From the NCBI GenBank assembly GCA_035530615.1, contig DATKUL010000003.1, forward strand, positions 186,001-250,000: a DNA stretch of 64,000 nucleotides, read 5' to 3'. Origin of the DNA: Candidatus Paceibacterota bacterium (GTDB lineage: Bacteria > Actinomycetota > Actinomycetes > Nanopelagicales > Nanopelagicaceae). The notes under the pieces were generated by a model. It was given only the letters and a program-made list of their open reading frames with translations, had not been told where the DNA came from and searched no databases. A program made the translations under genes and the position numbers. Shown piece by piece: positions 58,431-64,000 of this stretch; position 1 is the stretch's first letter, and each line of letters opens with the position of its first letter.

Positions 58431-60013
58431 ACGCTTCGACGCAGCTCGCGCGGGGAATAGTTCGTCAGATCATTGAAGTCGGAATCACTGACGTGGTTCT
58501 CTCACCTGGATCACGCAATGCTCCTATCTCAATTGCTCTGTACTCTGCCAAGAAACTCGGATTCCTCAATTTACATGTACGAATTGACGAGCGGACGGCT
58601 GGATTTCTTGCCCTTGGAATATCAAAAGCGTCTAAACGCCCCGTTGCACTTCTATGCACCAGTGGAACAGCGGTGGCCAACTACCACCCAGCCGTTTTAG
58701 AGGCGCACCACTGTCAAATTCCACTGCTCGTAATATCAGCAGACCGCCCTGCTTATCTTCGACAGACTGGTGCCAATCAAACAACACTCCAGGCAGGGTT
58801 ATTTGGCACTGCTGTCTCATTTTCGGCCGATATTTCAGCGCCCGATTCGAATTTGGATGCAGTGATTTCCCATTTGCATTCTGGTCCCGTTCATCTCAAC
58901 GTTCAATTGGACGAACCCTTATTGCCCGATGATGAGAGCGATTGGTTAGCGGGAGTAAGGCCAGGGCATTGGATAAATGGGGAATTGAAAGAGTCAGAAG
59001 AGCTGACGCTCTCTCTTTCACGTGGAGTGATCGTCGTGGGTCATGACCGCGCTGGGCTCAGCGTTGAGGAAATTGAGAACTTCGCAATTGAGATTGGCTG
59101 GCCACTTGTTGTCGAAGACCCACTCTCATTCTCGAGAGCCGTTCCACATGCCTCACTCTTCTTGTCATCGCAAAGGATCAGAGATCTTTTACGTCCCGAG
59201 ACCGCAATTGTCGTTGGTCGCACGACGCTGTCGCGATCGATTAATGCGCTTGTGAAATCAGCGGCTCAGGAGTTCGTAGTCGACCCCAGAGCTGAGAGCA
59301 TTGATGTAAAACGAAATGCGACGCAGGTCTTCTTCTCCTTGCCAAAGGTCGAGAAGAGATTCGAGCAGGATTCAACGTGGGAAGCGACGTGGAATTCCTT
59401 CGGCGAACAAACCGCGGCACTCATATCGGGAATTCCTAATTGGTCCGAACAGAATATTGCGCGAACACTCGGTGCAAGCTTGGTACCGGGCACAACACTC
59501 TTCGTGTCGTCTTCTCGACCTATAAGAGATCTTGAAGGCTTTGCATCCCCGCGAACCGGTGTTGAAACCTTTGCCAATCGCGGACTTGCTGGCATAGATG
59601 GAAATATTTCCATGACTCTCGGTATAGCGAGTCAACGTGAGTCCACGGTCGCGCTCCTGGGAGATCTCTCCTTCTTGCATGACATTACCGGACTCGTCGG
59701 TTTAATGGGTCAGAAGCGTATAAACCTGCGCCTTGTCATAGTGAACAATGACGGCGGCGGAATTTTCTCAACCCTTCCTCAAAATGGGGTCCCAGGGTTT
59801 GAAGAGATATTCGGAACCCCACATGGGCTTGATTTAGCAGCGATTTCCGCCTCTTTTGGTCTAGATACGATGATTGTTACCAGCATTGATCAGTTAAGTG
59901 GAAAACTGCTGCAGCCGATCGTTGGCGTCTCCGTGGTTATCGCGAATGTTCCAAGCCGTGATGAGAATGCTCGTGCTTTACGAGAACTAAACATCAAAAT
60001 AAGTTCGCTTTAG
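58427..60013 (+). CDS. menD: SEPHCHC synthase MenD
   Basis: A 528-residue thiamine-diphosphate enzyme joining isochorismate and 2-oxoglutarate. DVVLSPGSRNAPISIAL, RIDERTAGFLALGISKAS, LCTSGTAVANYHPAVLEA and the ThDP site LLGDLSFLHDITGLV and VNNDGGGIFSTLP are clear. GTG 58427 lies in the menC stop (GTGA). The stop overlaps menF by 4 bp. The menH gene that acts next is not recognised in the window. Confidence 0.95.
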   Translation: MNASTQLARGIVRQIIEVGITDVVLSPGSRNAPISIALYSAKKLGFLNLHVRIDERTAGFLALGISKASKRPVALLCTSGTAVANYHPAVLEAHHCQIPLLVISADRPAYLRQTGANQTTLQAGLFGTAVSFSADISAPDSNLDAVISHLHSGPVHLNVQLDEPLLPDDESDWLAGVRPGHWINGELKESEELTLSLSRGVIVVGHDRAGLSVEEIENFAIEIGWPLVVEDPLSFSRAVPHASLFLSSQRIRDLLRPETAIVVGRTTLSRSINALVKSAAQEFVVDPRAESIDVKRNATQVFFSLPKVEKRFEQDSTWEATWNSFGEQTAALISGIPNWSEQNIARTLGASLVPGTTLFVSSSRPIRDLEGFASPRTGVETFANRGLAGIDGNISMTLGIASQRESTVALLGDLSFLHDITGLVGLMGQKRINLRLVIVNNDGGGIFSTLPQNGVPGFEEIFGTPHGLDLAAISASFGLDTMIVTSIDQLSGKLLQPIVGVSVVIANVPSRDENARALRELNIKISSL

Positions 60014-61236
60014 TTTCTTCCCAATGCACTCATCATGGGTGCAAACTTTGCTTGGCTCTCTGCCAGTTCACGTTGAGGATCTGATCCAGCCACGATCCCA
60101 CAGCCCGCAAAAAGTCTGATTTCGTTATGCGATATCTGGCCACAGCGAAGAGCGATACCCAACTCGCCATCACCTCGGGCATCGATCCAACCAACAGGTC
60201 CGGCATAACGACCTCGTGGCATACCCTCTAACTCGGCAATTGCCTTCGTTGCCATTTCCGTGGGGGTTCCACAAACCGCGGCTGAGGGATGGAGTTTTTC
60301 CAGTATCGAAAATGTGTCCACATGTTGTGGGAACTCAGAAATCGCTCCAGTTACGTCCGTTGCTAAATGCATGACATTGGCAAGGTGAAGAACAAAGGGG
60401 GAGTCTGGAACGTTTGTTGATGTGCAGAACGGTGCTAAAGATTCTGCCACGGAGCGAACTGCGTACATATGTTCTTCGAGATCTTTTGAAGATCGCGCAA
60501 GAGATGCTGCGAGCGCCAAGTCCTTTTCGTCATCACCAGTTCGACTGATCGTCCCTGCTAACACTCTTGACGTGACCATGGCACGGTTGAGGCGCAGTAA
60601 GAGTTCTGGGGTTGCGCCAACTAGTCCTGCGATTGAGAAGCACCACGTTGCGGGATATTCCACTGCCAAGTTTCGCAAAATGGAGCGTGGATCGATCTGA
60701 TCTGTTGTGGATCCATTTAAGTCGCGTGCAAGCACGACTTTGTCGATTGTTTTTGATTGAATCGACTCGATCGCCTTCGCGACCTGGCCTTGCCATTCAT
60801 CCACGGTGATCGTGCCGTTTCGCCACGAATAATTTCCGGGAACTACAGAATCCGCGATATCGAGAAGTTCAGGTTGAGGTCCCTCTCCAATCCAGGTGAT
60901 CCATGACTGCCCTGCCCGCATACCAACAACGACTTTCGGGATAGTGAGGACGGACTCCTCATCTGGTGAGAAGGAGAAAGAAGTGAAGAGGATGGGGCCA
61001 GTGCCGGATAAGTGGACCGAGTCCGTGACGGCCAATTTTTCGAGTTCTTGATGCCACCACTGCCGTGCCTGGTGAAACCTTTCTGGGCCGCTCACGGTGG
61101 TGCTGGCATGAACACCCCAGCCGACTAACCCCTCTCCGCGCCGAACCCACGTGAGGGGATGTGCGTCCGGGAGGAGTTCGAGGAGTGGAAGGTGCTCGCC
61201 GAGGCGCGCGGTGGTGACAGGTGTCAGTTGGGGCAT
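60010..61236 (-). CDS. menF: Isochorismate synthase
   Basis: A 408-residue chorismate-binding enzyme (MenF/EntC family). VVLARDLNG, ATPELLLRLNRAMVTSRVLAGT, SSKDLEEHMYAVRSVAESLAPF and LEKLHPSAAVCGTPTEMA are the family's substrate and Mg motifs. Its position beside menD argues for the menaquinone role. It lies 6 bp after bioY, so it appears to be transcribed with a biotin transporter. Confidence 0.9.
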   Translation of the reverse strand: MPQLTPVTTARLGEHLPLLELLPDAHPLTWVRRGEGLVGWGVHASTTVSGPERFHQARQWWHQELEKLAVTDSVHLSGTGPILFTSFSFSPDEESVLTIPKVVVGMRAGQSWITWIGEGPQPELLDIADSVVPGNYSWRNGTITVDEWQGQVAKAIESIQSKTIDKVVLARDLNGSTTDQIDPRSILRNLAVEYPATWCFSIAGLVGATPELLLRLNRAMVTSRVLAGTISRTGDDEKDLALAASLARSSKDLEEHMYAVRSVAESLAPFCTSTNVPDSPFVLHLANVMHLATDVTGAISEFPQHVDTFSILEKLHPSAAVCGTPTEMATKAIAELEGMPRGRYAGPVGWIDARGDGELGIALRCGQISHNEIRLFAGCGIVAGSDPQRELAESQAKFAPMMSALGRN

Positions 61237-61242
61237 CGCAAA

Positions 61243-61815
61243 TTATCTCTGGACGAATCGCCAGACGAGAGGCAGCGAAGTGCCCGCGATGGCGATTTTA
61301 ATTACCTCTCCAAGGATAAAGGGTGTAAATCCAGCTGAAATAGTCCATCCCCAGCTCTTATCCGTGAAGGAATGAAGCCAGATAAGGCCAAAGGAGAAGA
61401 TGATCGCGTTGCCCAGAAGCATGCTGGGTAGCGCAGTGCTCAATCGATGATCCCAACGACGACCGGCCAGGGCTCCAACGACAAGGGAGGCAACGAGCAT
61501 TCCAATGAGATACCCACCCGTAGCACCGGTGAGTCGGGCAACGCCGTGTCCACCATCAGCAAAAACAGGTACCCCGGCCATGCCAACGAGTAAATATGTC
61601 AGCACGGTCGAGAACCCCAGGACTGAGCCATAACTACTTCCGATAAGAAGAATTCCGAGCGTCTGCCCAGTTACCGGGACGGGAGAGCCAGGGATCGGGA
61701 GGGCAATTTGGGCGAGAGCGGCGAGAAAAAGTGTCCCACCAGATACGAGAAGTACGTTATTGAGGGCGCTTGAGCGTGGGAATACGGCACTTCGTAAAGT
61801 GGTGATCGTCGACAT
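61243..61815 (-). CDS. bioY: Biotin transporter S-component BioY
   Basis: A 190-residue ECF-type substrate-binding membrane protein for biotin uptake. LAQIALPIPGSPVPVTGQTLGILLIG is the BioY signature, followed by GVPVFADGGHGVARLTGATGGYLIG. Six helices. No bioM/bioN energising genes are adjacent. AAGGAG lies 5 nt before the ATG. A dyad at 61830-61849 may be the operator. Confidence 0.94.
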   Translation of the reverse strand: MSTITTLRSAVFPRSSALNNVLLVSGGTLFLAALAQIALPIPGSPVPVTGQTLGILLIGSSYGSVLGFSTVLTYLLVGMAGVPVFADGGHGVARLTGATGGYLIGMLVASLVVGALAGRRWDHRLSTALPSMLLGNAIIFSFGLIWLHSFTDKSWGWTISAGFTPFILGEVIKIAIAGTSLPLVWRFVQR

Positions 61816-61829
61816 GACAGCTCCTTAGG

Positions 61830-61849
61830 TTGGTCACATATGTGGTCAA
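61830..61849. promoter_or_regulatory. Dyad upstream of bioY-menF
   Basis: TTGGTCACATATGTGGTCAA has a perfect CACATATGTG core and outer TTG/CAA pairs (8 of 10 positions paired). It is 14 bp before the bioY ATG. It is a candidate operator for biotin-responsive control, although it does not match the BioQ or BioR motifs I know. Confidence 0.4.
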
Positions 61850-61924
61850 AGGTAGGTCTGGGTTAATTATCGTGACAAATATTTTGATTTGTAGGTGAAG
61901 CCTATCCTGCACGAGAATAAGTAC

Positions 61925-62620
61925 ATGTCCCGCGCCAATCTTGATAAGAATCCAGATGAGGTGGCGGCCATGTTTGACGGTGTAGCCAAACGCTATGACC
62001 TGGTCAATGATCTCCTCAGCCTGGGGCGAGCAAAGGTTTGGCGAAAGGCGGCCACCGCCATTATCGACCCAAAGCCCGGGATGAAGATCTTGGATTTAGC
62101 GGCGGGGACGGGGTCTTCCAGCGAACCATTGGCCCGAGCCGGAGCCGAGGTTATCCCGGCAGATTTTTCGGAGGGGATGTTGGCGGCCGGGCGAAAAGCC
62201 CGTCCCGACCTGCCTTTTACCAAGGCCGATGCCCTCAATCTGCCCTTTGCGGATGGACATTTCGATTGTGTGACCATCTCTTTTGGTCTTCGAAATACCG
62301 CGGATATTGATAAAGCCCTGCGTGAGATGCTCAGAGTCACCAAAGGCGGCGGTCAGCTGGTTGTCGTTGAATTTTCTTCCCTGGTCTGGCGACCCTTTAG
62401 GTTTGTCTACCGCAATTATTTGATGCGAATACTCCCCTCTATCGCCCGAATTACCTCAAGCAATCCGCAGGCCTATATCTATCTGGCCCAATCCATTAGA
62501 GCCTGGCCAGATCAGGCCGCCCTTGCTCACAGAATTGCCGATGCTGGCTGGCAACAGGTTGGATGGACGAATCTCACTGGTGGAGTTGTCGCAGTTCACA
62601 GGGCAATGAAGGCAAAGTGA
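61925..62620 (+). CDS. menG: Demethylmenaquinone methyltransferase
   Basis: A 231-residue SAM methyltransferase of the UbiE/MenG family, last step of menaquinone synthesis. [38 protein letters not shown] and [24 protein letters not shown] are the signatures. ATG 61925 ([13 protein letters not shown]) matches the family N-terminus; a GTG at 61895 is less likely. It precedes the nuo operon by 40 bp. Confidence 0.94.
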   Translation: MSRANLDKNPDEVAAMFDGVAKRYDLVNDLLSLGRAKVWRKAATAIIDPKPGMKILDLAAGTGSSSEPLARAGAEVIPADFSEGMLAAGRKARPDLPFTKADALNLPFADGHFDCVTISFGLRNTADIDKALREMLRVTKGGGQLVVVEFSSLVWRPFRFVYRNYLMRILPSIARITSSNPQAYIYLAQSIRAWPDQAALAHRIADAGWQQVGWTNLTGGVVAVHRAMKAK

Positions 62621-62660
62621 TTAGAGGTATGGGGCTGACGAGCCTAGGATTTCATTCATT

Positions 62661-63032
62661 ATGACAACTGCATCGAACCCGTATATTCCAATCTTTGTTA
62701 TCGGCGCAATCGGTTTTGGCTTTGCAGCAATCTCGGTGATAGTCACATCTGTCACTGGTCCCAAGCGTTACAACCGTGCGAAATCAGCAGCGTATGAATG
62801 CGGAATCGAACCAAGTCCGCAAGCAGCTGAAGGCGGGCGCTTTCCCGTCAAATACTTCTTGACCGCAATGCTTTTTATCATTTTCGATATTGAAATTGTT
62901 TTTCTCTATCCGTGGGCCGTCACCTTCGACAAGTTAGGGCTCTTTGGATTGGTTGAGATGGGAATCTTCGTTGCAACCGTCTTTGTTGCGTATGCCTATG
63001 TTTGGCGCCGCGGCGGACTGGAGTGGGATTAA
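62661..63032 (+). CDS. nuoA: NADH-quinone oxidoreductase subunit A
   Basis: A 123-residue three-helix membrane subunit of complex [44 protein letters not shown] contains the conserved loop Cys and acidic helix-2 residues (quoted here in part as YECGIEP and [11 protein letters not shown]). It starts the nuo operon, 2 bp from nuoB. Menaquinone from the preceding genes is the expected electron acceptor. Confidence 0.95.
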   Translation: MTTASNPYIPIFVIGAIGFGFAAISVIVTSVTGPKRYNRAKSAAYECGIEPSPQAAEGGRFPVKYFLTAMLFIIFDIEIVFLYPWAVTFDKLGLFGLVEMGIFVATVFVAYAYVWRRGGLEWD

Positions 63033-63034
63033 AA

Positions 63035-63589
63035 ATGGGCCTAGAAGAAAAATTACCAAGCGGAGTTGTCCTAACTAGCGTTGAGAAACTTGCTGGCTAC
63101 ATGCGCAAGAACTCACTTTGGCCGGCTACTTTTGGACTCGCATGCTGTGCAATCGAGATGATGGCCGCTGGCGGAGGTCGATACGACCTCGCACGTTTCG
63201 GGATGGAAGTTTTTCGAGCATCCCCACGCCAAGCTGATCTCATGATTGTTGCCGGCCGGGTTTCAAACAAGATGGCGCCCGTTCTTCGACAGATTTACGA
63301 TCAAATGGCGGCTCCAAAATGGGTTATCGCGATGGGGGCGTGTGCTTCCTCTGGCGGGATGTTCAACAATTACGCCATTGTGCAAGGTGTCGACCACATT
63401 GTGCCCGTAGATATTTACTTACCGGGATGTCCACCGCGTCCAGAAATGTTGATGGATGCGATTTTGAAACTCCACGCTCAAATCTTTGATGAGAAGCTCG
63501 GCTCGAATCGTCAGCAAATCATTCAAGAAGTTGAAGCAGCAGCGATGGCTGCCAAGCCAACTCATCAATTGAAGGGTTTGCTTGCGTGA
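63035..63589 (+). CDS. nuoB: NADH-quinone oxidoreductase subunit B
   Basis: A 184-residue peripheral subunit carrying the terminal N2 4Fe-4S cluster. The Cys pattern is [21 protein letters not shown] and [14 protein letters not shown] 63035 follows nuoA by 2 bp; the longer frame from 63002 overlaps nuoA and is rejected. It overlaps nuoC by 4 bp. Confidence 0.96.
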   Translation: MGLEEKLPSGVVLTSVEKLAGYMRKNSLWPATFGLACCAIEMMAAGGGRYDLARFGMEVFRASPRQADLMIVAGRVSNKMAPVLRQIYDQMAAPKWVIAMGACASSGGMFNNYAIVQGVDHIVPVDIYLPGCPPRPEMLMDAILKLHAQIFDEKLGSNRQQIIQEVEAAAMAAKPTHQLKGLLA

Positions 63590-64000
63590 AAAAAGAGAAG
63601 AATTTATCTGTGGGACATGGGGCGTTTGGGTCCGGAGACACTGGTGATACCTCAGGCTATGGAGGCTTGGTGCGTGCCGCCACATCACCTGGTTCAGGTG
63701 AGCGACCCTACGGCTCTTATTTTGATGAAGTTGTCGACGATTTAGAGCGTGCATATCCAGATTTTGCAGATGCGATTGAACATATCGTTGTCTATCGCGG
63801 CGAACTTACTTTGCATGTGAAACGTGAGAAATTAGTTGAAGTTGCCCTCATTCTGCGTAACAAACTTCTATTTGAGATGTGTCTTGGTGTCAGTGGGGTT
63901 CACTATCCAACCGATACCAATCGCGAACTTCATGCGGTGTATCCGCTTCTTTCCATGACACACAATCGTCGTATTCGACTCGAAGTGTCCGTATCTGATT
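63586..64000 (+). CDS. nuoC: NADH-quinone oxidoreductase subunit C, 5' part
   Basis: The first ~138 residues are visible; the gene runs past the window. It begins with GTG in the nuoB stop (GTGA). An N-terminal Gly-rich region (about 9-40) is typical of actinobacterial NuoC. The 30-kDa subunit fold then starts: [53 protein letters not shown] and [18 protein letters not shown]. Confidence 0.93.
   Translation, partial: MKKEKNLSVGHGAFGSGDTGDTSGYGGLVRAATSPGSGERPYGSYFDEVVDDLERAYPDFADAIEHIVVYRGELTLHVKREKLVEVALILRNKLLFEMCLGVSGVHYPTDTNRELHAVYPLLSMTHNRRIRLEVSVSD

Noticed and set aside
61816-61924. A riboswitch in the bioY/menG gap
   Set aside because: Only a short dyad near bioY is visible; there is no extended pairing pattern, and no biotin riboswitch class is known to me.

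Overview
The window is a gene-dense stretch of an actinobacterial chromosome. The gene order matches the conserved actinobacterial order known from Mycobacterium and Streptomyces: dacB-like, tilS-hpt-ftsH-folE-folP-folB-folK-panC, nadB-nadC-coaX-lysS-clpC, proC-bS22, histidine phosphatase-tlpA-ccdA-resB-ccsA, menA-menE-menB-menC-menD-menG, then nuoABC. Base composition is moderate (about half GC by eye). Genes abut or overlap, the longest non-coding stretch is about 180 bp (26631-26810), and many genes appear to be leaderless. Together this suggests a streamlined free-living actinobacterium, most like the freshwater Nanopelagicales (acI) type. The placement is an inference from gene content and style, not from a phylogenetic marker.

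Layout. 1-8331: end of a TPR protein, MFS exporter and TrmH-type rRNA/tRNA methyltransferase (-), small membrane protein, DacB-type D-Ala-D-Ala carboxypeptidase overlapping a small acidic membrane protein on the other strand, heme O synthase ctaB, metZ (-), and an ABC exporter pair. 8401-24350: NlpC/P60 endopeptidase, tilS, hpt, ftsH, folate genes, panC, nadB, nadC, coaX, lysS, argA-like acetyltransferase, clpC. 24347-25635: VapBC-type toxin-antitoxin pair and a membrane protein. 25716-36919: a probable peptidoglycan (muropeptide) recycling regulon consisting of murQ, a complete oligopeptide-type ABC importer, anmK, an antisense GNAT gene, an L-Ala-D/L-Glu-type epimerase, a cytoplasmic serine hydrolase and an RpiR/MurR-like regulator. 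36925-43808: radA, a Cys-rich protein, proC, a secreted propeller-like protein, the 32-residue ribosomal protein bS22 and a large secreted metalloprotease-like protein. 43907-49902: glutaredoxin-like protein, XPB helicase, M20 peptidase, XPB-associated protein, HAD phosphatase. 49953-64000: cytochrome c maturation, menaquinone biosynthesis, bioY, and the start of the complex I operon (nuoC runs off the end).

Together the genes supply cofactors (folate, pantothenate/CoA, NAD, heme O, menaquinone, biotin uptake), protein quality control (FtsH, ClpC), respiration and cell-wall turnover. The most interesting parts are the muropeptide regulon and the promoter architecture. At least four divergent gene pairs share a single near-symmetric heptamer, TAGCCTA or TAGGCTA, that fits a -10 element on both strands. 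A fifth pair has two overlapping -10 elements in a 23-bp gap. Convergent genes repeatedly overlap at their 3' ends, so there is no room for ordinary terminators between them. No tRNA, rRNA, CRISPR array, prophage or insertion sequence was seen.
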